Assembly (NCBI GenBank): GCA_031285975.1
Contig: JAITVE010000308.1
Location: 1-5,572 of the forward strand
DNA from: Candidatus Adiutrix sp.
GTDB taxonomy: Bacteria > Desulfobacterota > Desulfarculia > Adiutricales > Adiutricaceae
Reading direction: 5' to 3'
DNA: 5,572 nt
The notes under the pieces were generated by a model. It saw only the letters and a list, made by a program, of their open reading frames with translations, had not been told where the DNA came from and searched no databases. The translations under genes and the position numbers were made by a program. Shown here in pieces: positions 1-5,572 of the stretch. Each line of letters starts with the position of its first letter. Within the stretch, counting starts at the first letter, position 1.

Positions 1-137
1 TGAAAGCCGCCCTGGATCGCCGCAACTGCCTGATGGATTTGACGGCCAAGATTGACGGCCAGGAGTTTTTGTACAGCGAGACGGAAAAAATCGTGGCCGA
101 CACGGCCTATCGTGAGGAAATCAAGAGTCAACTGGCC
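1..137 (+). other. TssB-like C-terminal segment in frame with TssC
   Basis: The in-frame residues starting at base 3 (KAALDRRNCL, then MDLTAKIDGQ from base 33, continuing to about 'YREEIKSQL') follow the pattern of the C-terminal helices of the small sheath subunit TssB. In the enteroaggregative E. coli TssB, as I recall it, the corresponding stretch runs roughly '..LLEARTQLANLLTYMDG' and then 'KDPALLQAL'. The shared pattern is L--L-+-R--L--L---+DG, then a spacer, then a short helix. This segment continues into TssC without a stop or a recognisable start codon with ribosome binding site. The reading is that tssB and tssC form one fused gene, or that the tssC start lies further left. Only the last part of TssB could be in the window, so this is inference from a short alignment made by eye. 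Confidence 0.5.
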
Positions 138-1586
138 GCCGAAACCCCGGCGGAGGATAGCCCGCTGGCCGCCATCCTCAAGGCCATGGTCAAAACCCCC
201 AGTCAGGAGGAGCCGGTGCGGGCCATGCTGGCCGGGGCTTTGACGGAAATCGCGGCCATGACCATCGAGGGCCCGGTGGGCAATGTGGGCGAGTTCCTCA
301 CCGGCCAGGCCGCCGCCATCGACGCGCAAATCAGCCTGGCCGTCAACACCATTCTCCACCACCCGGACTTTCAGGCCCTGGAGGCCGTGTGGCGGGGCCT
401 GGCCTATCTGGTCTTCGGCACGGAGACCGGGGAAATGCTGAAACTGCGCCTCTTAAACGCTTCCCTGAAGGACTTGACCTTTGACCTGGAAAAAGCCGTG
501 GAGTTCGACCAGAGCCGTTTGTTCAAAAACGTGTATGAGGAAGAGTACGGCACTTTCGGCGGGGAGCCCTATAGCTGCCTGGTGCACATTCACGAATACG
601 GCCGCGCCCCGGCCGATATTTCCCTCTTGAAAAAATTGTCCGAAGTGGCCGCCGCGGCCCACACCCCGGTGCTGACCGCCGCCGCCCCGCAGATATTTGA
701 CCTCAACAGCTTTACCGAGCTCTCCAACCCCCGCGACTTGGCCAAGATTTTCCAGACCACCGAGTGCATCCCCTGGCGGTCGCTCAGGGAAACCGAGGAC
801 GCGCGCTACCTCAACTTTTTCCTGCCGCGCATGTTGATGCGCCTCCCCTATGCCGCCGGGGCCGTGGAAACGTTCACCTTTGAAGAGGACGTTGACGGCG
901 CGGATCACAGCAAATACTTGTGGGGCAACGCCGCCCTGGCCATGGCCCGCTGCGTCACCGCCGCCTTTGCCCGCCACAACTGGACGGCGGCCATTCGCGG
1001 CTTTGAGGGCGGCGGCCTGGTGGAGGAACTGCCCGTGCACGTTTTCACCCGGCCCAGCGGCGACAAGGCTGCCAAGATTCCCACGGAAATCGCCATCACC
1101 GACCGCCGTGAAAAAGAGTTGAGCGACTTGGGCTTCATCGCCTTAATCTATCGCCGGGGCACGGACAAGGCCGCCTTTTTCGGCGGCCAGAGCCTCCACA
1201 AACCGCCCCTGTTCAACACCGACGCGGCCAACGCCAACGCCCGCATTTCGGCCCGGCTGCCGTATCTGCTGAACGCTTCGCGCTTTGCCCACTATCTGAA
1301 ATCCATCATCCGGGACAAGGTGGGCAGCTTCACCAGCGCCCAGGCCATGGCCGATTATCTCAACAACTGGATCAGCGGCTACGTGCTGTTGACCGACGAC
1401 GCCGGGCAGTCCGTCAAAGCCAAATTCCCCCTGCGCGAAGCCCGCGTGGACGTGTACGACGTGCCCGGCGCGCCGGGGGCCTATAAGGCCGTGGTCTACC
1501 TGCGGCCCCACTTCCAGCTGGAAGAACTCACCGCCAGCATCCGCCTGGTGGCCACCCTGCCGCCGCCGGTGCCGCCCGTCGATTGA
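1..1586 (+). CDS. tssC: T6SS sheath large subunit TssC (VipB/ImpC/EvpB family), 5'-incomplete, apparently fused to a TssB C-terminus
   Basis: TssC is the large subunit of the cytoplasmic contractile sheath. It pairs with TssB, wraps the Hcp tube, and is recycled by ClpV. Numbering from the ATG at 33 (517 residues), family landmarks appear in order: 'ILHHPDFQALEAVWRGL' at ~107-123, 'EYGTFGGEP' ~171-179, 'PWRSLRETEDARYL' ~247-260, 'YLWGNAALA' ~295-303, 'LPVHVF' ~333-338, 'KIPTEIAITDRRE' ~348-360, 'FIAL' ~368-371 and 'LRPHFQLEELTASIRL' near the C-terminus. This is the full span of a normal TssC. The frame has no stop back to base 1, and the ATG at 33 has no Shine-Dalgarno, so 33 is probably not the true start. 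Residues before ~35 resemble the end of TssB (listed separately). Residues ~43-75 ('SPLAAILKAMVKTPS...') match the usual TssC N-terminal helix that ClpV recognises. The gene is followed 18 bases later by hcp. Identity is very secure; the 5' boundary is not. Confidence 0.96.
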   Translation, partial: KAALDRRNCLMDLTAKIDGQEFLYSETEKIVADTAYREEIKSQLAAETPAEDSPLAAILKAMVKTPSQEEPVRAMLAGALTEIAAMTIEGPVGNVGEFLTGQAAAIDAQISLAVNTILHHPDFQALEAVWRGLAYLVFGTETGEMLKLRLLNASLKDLTFDLEKAVEFDQSRLFKNVYEEEYGTFGGEPYSCLVHIHEYGRAPADISLLKKLSEVAAAAHTPVLTAAAPQIFDLNSFTELSNPRDLAKIFQTTECIPWRSLRETEDARYLNFFLPRMLMRLPYAAGAVETFTFEEDVDGADHSKYLWGNAALAMARCVTAAFARHNWTAAIRGFEGGGLVEELPVHVFTRPSGDKAAKIPTEIAITDRREKELSDLGFIALIYRRGTDKAAFFGGQSLHKPPLFNTDAANANARISARLPYLLNASRFAHYLKSIIRDKVGSFTSAQAMADYLNNWISGYVLLTDDAGQSVKAKFPLREARVDVYDVPGAPGAYKAVVYLRPHFQLEELTASIRLVATLPPPVPPVD

Positions 1587-1590
1587 AAAT

Positions 1591-1596
1591 AAGGAG
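1591..1596 (+). promoter_or_regulatory. Shine-Dalgarno of hcp
   Basis: AAGGAG ends 8 bases before the ATG at 1605, a near-ideal arrangement. It fixes the hcp start at 1605 rather than at the second in-frame ATG at 1611. It is one of the two clearest ribosome binding sites in the window, which fits the need for Hcp in many copies. Confidence 0.8.
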
Positions 1597-1604
1597 ACTG
1601 AATC

Positions 1605-2084
1605 ATGAGCATGTTCATAAAAATCAGCGATGTGGAAGGCGACAGCACGGTCAAGGGCTTTGAAGACCAGATTGAGGCCCAGTCCTTTTCCTTCAGCACC
1701 AGCCAGTCCACTTCGCCCATACGCAGCAACACTTCCCACACTGACGGGCGGCCCAGCCTGAGCCTGTTCAATTTTACCAAAAGCTGCGACAAGGCCAGCC
1801 CCATCATCTGCAAAAAACTGTGGACGGGCGCCACCCTGGCCACCGCAGAATTCACCGCCTGCCGCGACGAGGGCGGGGCCCTCATCGCCTTTTTGACCAT
1901 CAAAATGGAAAACGTGGTGGTGGCCAATTACAGCGTCAGCGGCGGCAACGGGATGCCCTATGAAAACGTGGCCCTCAATTTTGCCAAAATCGAGGTCAAC
2001 TACATTCCGCAGAAAAACGAGGGCGGCACTTCAGGCAATGTCCCGGCCTCTTACGACCTGAGCACGGAAAGCGCCGAGGACTGA
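1605..2084 (+). CDS. hcp: Hcp, T6SS inner-tube protein (TssD)
   Basis: Hcp forms hexameric rings that stack into the tube propelled by the sheath; it is also a secreted hallmark of T6SS and can carry small effectors in its lumen. The 159-residue product has the family's usual length and pattern: 'FIKISDVEGDS' at residues 4-14, then 'GFEDQIEAQSFSFSTSQ' ~18-34, the 'FTKSCDKASP' signature ~57-66, and a closing strand 'NVALNFAKIEVNYIPQ' ~121-136. The C-terminal tail is glycine-rich ('GGTSGNVPASYD'), as in other Hcp proteins. There is no signal peptide or membrane segment, as expected for a substrate exported by the T6SS itself. The gene sits between tssC and tssE, 18 bases after the tssC stop and 4 bases before tssE, so it is the structural, cluster-encoded Hcp. 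No C-terminal toxin extension is present. Confidence 0.96.
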   Translation: MSMFIKISDVEGDSTVKGFEDQIEAQSFSFSTSQSTSPIRSNTSHTDGRPSLSLFNFTKSCDKASPIICKKLWTGATLATAEFTACRDEGGALIAFLTIKMENVVVANYSVSGGNGMPYENVALNFAKIEVNYIPQKNEGGTSGNVPASYDLSTESAED

Positions 2085-2088
2085 GGCC

Positions 2089-2496
2089 ATGAAGGCGGCG
2101 ACGCCCTGGCCCCTGCTTGACCGCTTTCTTTCCGCCGCCGGGCCCGCGGACGCGGAAGCCTATGCCGGGCTTATTCTGCGGGACGTGGAGGAACTGCTGA
2201 ACAGCCGCCTCTCCTCCCCCTTGGGGGAGGCGGCGGAGGAAAGCGAAGCCGGGTATGGCCTGGCCGACCTGAGCCTTGGCGGTCGCGGCGAGGGGGATTT
2301 GCTGAAACTGGCCCGGGCCGTCCGCCGCTGCCTGGAGCTTTACGAGCCCCGGCTGGAACGCGTCCGCGTGGAAGCCCGGCCCCCCAGCCCGGCGGAGATA
2401 GACACGCTGACCGTGCGCATTGAGGCCGGGCTGGCGGGGGCGGATTGCCGACACGATTTAGCGCTGGACGTGCCGGTGCGCGTGCGGCGCGAGTGA
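2089..2496 (+). CDS. tssE: T6SS baseplate wedge protein TssE (gp25-like lysozyme-family fold)
   Basis: TssE is the small wedge protein of the T6SS baseplate, homologous to phage T4 gp25. It is thought to start sheath polymerisation and has no enzymatic activity despite the family name. The 135-residue product shows the expected order: 'LLDRFL' at 9-14, 'LILRDVEELLNSR' at 28-40, 'GYGLADLSL' at 55-63 (family form YGLPDL, here with Ala for Pro), the gp25-type 'YEPRLERVRV' at 85-94 (usually [FY]EPRL), and 'LTVRIEAGL' at 107-115. The length is normal. Translation probably uses GAGGA at 2076-2080, inside the end of hcp, 8 bases before the ATG. The 3' end lies 8 bases before tssF. The variable loop between 'LLNSR' and 'YGLADL' is encoded by a strong inverted repeat (see the repeat entry). 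Confidence 0.93.
   Translation: MKAATPWPLLDRFLSAAGPADAEAYAGLILRDVEELLNSRLSSPLGEAAEESEAGYGLADLSLGGRGEGDLLKLARAVRRCLELYEPRLERVRVEARPPSPAEIDTLTVRIEAGLAGADCRHDLALDVPVRVRRE
2205..2236 (+). repeat. Inverted repeat / hairpin inside tssE
   Basis: CCTCCCCC (2213-2220) and GGGGGAGG (2223-2230) are perfect reverse complements separated by TT. The stem can be extended after a small internal loop by CCGCC (2205-2209) pairing with GGCGG (2232-2236). The result is a stable ~13-pair GC stem within a coding region, falling in the variable loop of TssE. There is no T-run after it, so it does not look like an intrinsic terminator. It may be a small palindromic element that was tolerated in a loop, or chance in GC-rich DNA. 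Confidence 0.6.
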
Positions 2497-2500
2497 GGGA
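2495..2500 (+). promoter_or_regulatory. Shine-Dalgarno selecting the tssF start
   Basis: GAGGGA lies 4 bases before the ATG at 2505 and overlaps the tssE stop. The same frame is open upstream to an ATG at 2445, which would add 20 residues (MPTRFSAGRAG...) with no resemblance to TssF. Both this site and the match of 'YYQRELRILRE' to the TssF N-terminus favour 2505. Confidence 0.7.
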
Positions 2501-2504
2501 AGCT

Positions 2505-4280
2505 ATGGAACAGAGCGTTTTGCGGAATTATTACCAGCGGGAGTTGCGGATTTTGCGGGAGGACGGCGCGGCTTTCGCGGCCCGCTATCCCAAGGTGGCC
2601 CCGCGCCTGGGCTTGGCCCCGGGCCAGCATCCCGACCCGATGGTGGAACGTTTGCTGGAATCCCTGGCCTACCTCACCGCCCGCGTCCGCCAGGAATCGG
2701 AGGCCGAGCTCCCCGCCCTGGCCGGGCAGGTTTTGGGGCTGATGTGCCCCTCGCTGGCCGCGCCGGTGCCCTCTGTTTCCGTGGTTTCTTTCGCGCCGGA
2801 TTACGCTCTGCTGAACAAGCTGGACGGCGGCTGGGCTGTCCCCGCCGGAACGGCCCTCTATCAGGAGCCGGAGGGCGACAGCCCGGCCATCCGCTGGCGC
2901 ACCGGCTGGCCCCTGGTTCTGAGCCCGGCGCGGGTCACGGCGGCCTCCCTGGCCAGCCTGGGGCTGAAAGAATTCGGCGGGGAGGAAGGCGAGTGCGCGG
3001 TGCTGCGCCTGCGCTTCAGCGGGGTGACCCCTGGCCAGACAATGCGCCTGTTTCTCAAGGGCGACCGCTTTTCCACCTTTCCCCTGCACGACTGGGCGCA
3101 CAGCGCGGCCCACCGCCTCTTCCTGGTGGACGATGTGGAGCGGCCCGACCGCCGCTTCATTGCCCAGCCGCTCCCCCGCGAGTTCCTGCGCCCTGCCGGG
3201 CTGAACCCGGACGACCTCGTCCTCCCTGGGCGCGGCCAAAGCTGGGCCGGGTTCCGCCTGCTCCAGGAATATTTCGCCTGTCCCGAACGCTTTCTGTTCT
3301 GGGAACTGGGGCCCTGGCCGTCGATGGACGCTTTCCCCAATGGCGAGGCCGATTTGGTGCTGCTCCTCACCGAGCCGCCGCCCGAGGGCCTGGAACTGCG
3401 CCCCGAAATGTTCGACCCCGCCGCCGTGCCGGTGGTCAACCTGTTCGAGCGCCCCGCCGAGCCTTTGCGGCTCGACCACCGCCGCTCGGGCTACCCCCTC
3501 TCGGCTGACCGGCGGCGGGATGATTCCACGGAAATACATTCGCTCTTGTCCGTCACCGCCCTGGCCGCCGGGGGGCGCAGCTTCCCCGTGCCGCACTATG
3601 CCGACCGGCAGCCGGGGGAGGAGGGCCTGTGCTGGCAAATGCGCCTGCGCCCCGCGCCGGACGAGCGGGGCACGCGGGCCACCCTGTTTTTTCACGGCGG
3701 CGACATGGCTGAGGAAGTGACCATCGCCGCCCGGGCCCTCTGCACCAACCGCCATTGGGCGGCCCGGCGCGGCTGCGGCCGCCTGTCCGCCGAGGCGGAG
3801 CTGCCCGCCGTCCCCACCCTGGCCCTGCCGCCCAGCCCCCAGCGCGACCCGGTTTGGGCCGGGGAGGCCCGCTGGCGGCTGGTCGGGAACTTCGCTTTGG
3901 CGCAGGAATCTTTGAGCGGCCCCGAGGGGCGGCGGGCGCTGCAAAACATTCTAGGGCAATACGCCCCGCCCGGCGACGCCTACGGTCAGCGGCAGATAGC
4001 CGGGGTGACCAAGCTCTCCGCCGAGCCCCTCTTCCACCCCCTGCGGCCCTCGCCCGATTGCCCGATGGGCGGCCTGGCGCGGGGCCTGAACATTGACCTG
4101 CAACTGGATGAGGAAGCCTTCCGGGGCGGCAGTCCCTTCATTTTCGCGGGGGTGCTGGAAGTTTTCATGGGCCTGCGCAGCGCCGTCAACTGCCTCACCC
4201 GGCTGCGCCTGTTCCTCGACGGCCGCAAAGGCGTGTACCACCAATGGCCCCCGCGCTGCGGCGACCGGCAACTGTTGTAG
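2505..4280 (+). CDS. tssF: T6SS baseplate protein TssF (VasA/ImpG family)
   Basis: TssF is the largest wedge component of the T6SS baseplate. With TssG and TssE it forms the complexes that surround the VgrG hub, and it corresponds functionally to phage gp6-type proteins. The 591-residue product is of family length and carries its signatures in order: N-terminal 'NYYQRELRILRE' (8-19) and 'FAARYPKVAPRLGL' (24-37), 'VERLLESLAYLTARV' (47-61), 'VPAGTALY' (112-119), the strongly conserved 'GFRLLQEYFACPERFLFWEL' (249-268), 'PVVNLFERPAEPLRLD' (309-324), and C-terminal 'RGLNIDLQLDEEAF' (526-539) and 'WPPRCGDRQLL' (581-591). No frameshift or missing block is apparent. The protein has no signal peptide or membrane helix and acts in the cytoplasm at the inner membrane. 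It is 8 bases after tssE and 10 before tssG, consistent with the TssF:TssG partnership. Confidence 0.97.
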   Translation: MEQSVLRNYYQRELRILREDGAAFAARYPKVAPRLGLAPGQHPDPMVERLLESLAYLTARVRQESEAELPALAGQVLGLMCPSLAAPVPSVSVVSFAPDYALLNKLDGGWAVPAGTALYQEPEGDSPAIRWRTGWPLVLSPARVTAASLASLGLKEFGGEEGECAVLRLRFSGVTPGQTMRLFLKGDRFSTFPLHDWAHSAAHRLFLVDDVERPDRRFIAQPLPREFLRPAGLNPDDLVLPGRGQSWAGFRLLQEYFACPERFLFWELGPWPSMDAFPNGEADLVLLLTEPPPEGLELRPEMFDPAAVPVVNLFERPAEPLRLDHRRSGYPLSADRRRDDSTEIHSLLSVTALAAGGRSFPVPHYADRQPGEEGLCWQMRLRPAPDERGTRATLFFHGGDMAEEVTIAARALCTNRHWAARRGCGRLSAEAELPAVPTLALPPSPQRDPVWAGEARWRLVGNFALAQESLSGPEGRRALQNILGQYAPPGDAYGQRQIAGVTKLSAEPLFHPLRPSPDCPMGGLARGLNIDLQLDEEAFRGGSPFIFAGVLEVFMGLRSAVNCLTRLRLFLDGRKGVYHQWPPRCGDRQLL

Positions 4281-4290
4281 GTGAAGGGGT

Positions 4291-5178
4291 ATGGGCGGGC
4301 AGGCCCCGGCAGCGGGCCGGGTGTGGGAAAAATTTCAGCGGCAGCCCTGGCGCTATGATTTTTGGCGGGCCCTGGCCCTGTGCCGCAAACTGCGCCCCCG
4401 CCGCCGGGTGCGCTTTGCGCTGCGGCCCACGCTGAGTTTCAGCCCCGCTGCGGTGTCCGGCCTGAAATTTTCGCCGGACGATGAGCCGACCCTGGCGGTG
4501 AACCTCAGCGGCCTCACCGGCCCGGAGGCCCCGCTGCCGCCGCGCGTGACGGAACTGGCCGAAAGTTTGGCCCGGCGGGGCGACCCGGCCCTGGCCGATT
4601 TTTGGGGCCTCTTCGGCAGCCGCGTTCTCGACCTCTACCAGGAGCAGATGGGTTGCCTGAAGCCGGAAGCCGACCCCGACGGCCACGCCCTGGACAGTTA
4701 TTTGCTGGCCGCCGCCGGAATGCTGGGCGAGCACCTGCGCGGGCGAAAACTGGCCGTCCCCTGTTCCGGCCCGCAGGGGGAGCAGTGGGGGGCCTTGCCG
4801 GAAGCCAGTTTCCTTTCGGCGGCCCAGGTGTGGGGCCTGTTCCCGCGCTCGGCCAGCGGCCTGGAATTTTTGGTGGAAAAGGTGTTCGGCGTGCGGGCCA
4901 AAGTCGAGCCCCTGCGCGGGGCCTGGACGCAGTTGCCCACCGAGCACCGCAGCCGCCTGGGCCGCGCCAAAAACCAGCTTGGTTGCGACGCCCTCAGCGG
5001 CGGCCACATCTTTGACCCGGCGGCAGGTTTCACATTGAAACTCGGCCCGCTGACCAAGGAACAGCACCGCAGTTTTTTGCCGCCACCGGCGGGAAACAAG
5101 CGGGGGGATTTGATGGCGTTGGTCAAATGGTATTTGGGGACTGCCGCCATTAGCTGTAGCTTGTCTTTAAATTGTTGA
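4291..5178 (+). CDS. tssG: T6SS baseplate protein TssG (VasB/ImpH family), C-terminus apparently shortened
   Basis: TssG binds TssF and completes the baseplate wedge. Visible family features are 'PWRYDFWRALALCRKL' (19-34), 'RPTLSFSPAAVSGL' (45-58), 'LAVNLSGLTGPEAPLPPRVTEL' (68-89; usual pattern v-v--lGL-G--GpLP), 'LADFWGLFGSRVLDLYQ' (101-117; usual l-dFldlFhhRl), 'FTLKLGPLTKEQHRSFLPP' (247-265) and 'LMALVKWYLG' (274-283). Most TssG proteins continue ~30-50 residues past this 'YLG', ending in something like 'LGW-tWL'. Here only TAAISCSLSLNC remains, giving 295 residues against a usual ~300-350. Base composition turns AT-rich in exactly these last codons. The start at 4291 has a G-rich stretch (4284-4289) unusually close to it; an in-frame GTG at 4321 is an alternative and would begin at 'WEKFQRQPWRYDF'. 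Identity is secure; whether the shortened protein works is open. Confidence 0.92.
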   Translation: MGGQAPAAGRVWEKFQRQPWRYDFWRALALCRKLRPRRRVRFALRPTLSFSPAAVSGLKFSPDDEPTLAVNLSGLTGPEAPLPPRVTELAESLARRGDPALADFWGLFGSRVLDLYQEQMGCLKPEADPDGHALDSYLLAAAGMLGEHLRGRKLAVPCSGPQGEQWGALPEASFLSAAQVWGLFPRSASGLEFLVEKVFGVRAKVEPLRGAWTQLPTEHRSRLGRAKNQLGCDALSGGHIFDPAAGFTLKLGPLTKEQHRSFLPPPAGNKRGDLMALVKWYLGTAAISCSLSLNC

Positions 5179-5183
5179 AAAGA

Positions 5184-5190
5184 TAGGAGG
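5184..5190 (+). promoter_or_regulatory. Strong Shine-Dalgarno of the final gene
   Basis: TAGGAGG ends 7 bases before the ATG at 5198, the closest match to the anti-Shine-Dalgarno consensus in the window. It sits in an AT-rich 19-base gap after the tssG stop and supports 5198 as a genuine start. I see no convincing promoter in front of it, so it is probably co-transcribed with the T6SS genes. Confidence 0.8.
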
Positions 5191-5197
5191 AAAGAAA

Positions 5198-5572
5198 ATG
5201 TCAGGGCAATATCATGTTTACATTCCTTTTCAGGATGATAGTTTGTGTAAGGACATTCATGATTTATGGGTTAAGCCGTATTCGGCATTGCTTGGGGCGA
5301 CGCCCGGGAGTGCTCGGGCTATGTTTAATTCAGCCTCTTTACCCACTTCCTCCCAAGCGCGCGTAGAAGATAGGAAGCGACCTATAATCTCCGTGCATGG
5401 TCATTCCAAACCGTTAATGGTTTCCAAGGCAGTGCCAGATAAAGACACAATTTATATCGTTGGCCATTGTTGCCCGGACGGTAAAACCCTGACCGACAAT
5501 AAGAGAAACCCAATCGATGAATGGGAATTAGTTTGGCGCATGCAACAAGACGGAATCAATCCGAGGCATGTA
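5198..5572 (+). CDS. Unrecognised low-GC protein next to the T6SS operon, 3'-incomplete; candidate T6SS cargo/effector with a possible caspase-like segment
   Basis: From the ATG at 5198 the frame stays open for 125 codons to the right edge, behind a strong ribosome binding site. I do not recognise the family. The visible part is soluble, with no signal peptide or membrane helix. It begins MSGQYHVYIPFQDD and contains 'RPIISVHGHSKPL' (61-73), then a hydrophobic strand running into a motif, 'TIYIVGHCCPDGK' (84-96), and later 'EWELVWRMQQDGI' (108-120). A hydrophobic strand ending in GH, a turn with Pro-Asp-Gly, then an amphipathic helix of the 'ELa--l--dG+' type resembles the region around the catalytic histidine of caspase-like (clan CD) peptidases; the catalytic Cys would lie beyond the window. 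That is a by-eye resemblance: the usual GHG is GHC here. GC is ~47% with TTA, ATA, AGA and AGG codons, unlike its neighbours, which suggests separate acquisition. Its place where clpV often follows tssG makes an effector or accessory role plausible. The gene call is good; the function is tentative. Confidence 0.8.
   Translation, partial: MSGQYHVYIPFQDDSLCKDIHDLWVKPYSALLGATPGSARAMFNSASLPTSSQARVEDRKRPIISVHGHSKPLMVSKAVPDKDTIYIVGHCCPDGKTLTDNKRNPIDEWELVWRMQQDGINPRHV

Noticed and set aside
152..167. GGAGGA at 152-157 followed by an in-frame CTG at 165 as a separate tssC start
   Set aside because: The spacing is reasonable, but CTG starts are rare and the site cuts into the TssC N-terminal helix. 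It remains a remote possibility if the fusion reading fails.
2445..2504. An N-terminal extension of tssF from the ATG at 2445
   Set aside because: The 20 extra residues overlap tssE, do not resemble TssF, and the better-placed ribosome binding site belongs to the ATG at 2505.
2340..3944. A 534-codon open frame on the - strand opposite tssE/tssF
   Set aside because: It is antisense to a clearly conserved tssF. Its translation is dominated by Gly/Ala/Arg/Gln repeats typical of the reverse complement of GC-rich coding DNA, and it shows no domain pattern.
4195..5067. A 290-codon open frame on the - strand opposite tssG
   Set aside because: It is a low-complexity shadow frame spanning the tssF-tssG junction, with no ribosome binding site logic or recognisable motif, while the + strand has conserved TssG motifs throughout.
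5140..5197. A promoter in front of the last gene (AT-rich stretch, TTTAAATT at 5166-5173)
   Set aside because: No -35 element at suitable spacing could be supported, and the AT-richness is explained by the composition shift.
5179..5197. A terminator between tssG and the last gene
   Set aside because: The 19-base gap contains no inverted repeat or T-run; it holds only the ribosome binding site.

Overview
This window is the core of a type VI secretion system (T6SS) operon, all on the + strand and tightly packed. The order is tssC (joined at its N-terminus to what looks like the end of tssB), hcp/tssD, tssE, tssF, tssG. A final gene of clearly different base composition runs off the right edge. 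The T6SS block is very GC-rich (for example 45 of 60 bases in 4741-4800). Its codon mix (GGC/GCC/CTG with tolerated TTT/TTG) would suit a Gram-negative such as a Desulfovibrio-type Desulfobacterota or another high-GC proteobacterium. That taxonomic guess rests on composition only and is weak; the T6SS identity is strong.

Layout: 1-1586 is the large sheath subunit TssC. Its frame is open to the left edge, and its first ~35 residues read like a TssB tail. 1605-2084 is Hcp, the inner-tube protein. 2089-2496 is TssE, 2505-4280 TssF and 4291-5178 TssG, the three wedge proteins of the baseplate. Intergenic gaps are only 4-19 bases, and I see no promoter or terminator between genes, so this is read as one transcription unit entering from the left. 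The B-C-D-E-F-G order is the one seen in many proteobacterial T6SS clusters, where the ClpV ATPase (tssH) often follows.

Here the next gene (5198 to the right edge, incomplete) is not ClpV. It is about 47% GC (my count, 142 of 300 bases in 5221-5520), uses AT-rich codons, has a strong Shine-Dalgarno, and encodes a protein I do not recognise as a T6SS structural component. A segment ending in a hydrophobic strand plus 'VGHCCP' recalls the histidine strand of caspase-like peptidases. Together with its position this makes it a candidate cargo/effector. TssG also ends abruptly just after its conserved 'LVKWYLG' segment, where the composition changes, as if the 3' end of the structural operon was replaced when the cargo gene arrived.

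Functionally, TssB/TssC form the contractile sheath, Hcp the tube inside it, and TssE/F/G the baseplate from which tube and sheath polymerise. The last gene may encode something this machine delivers.
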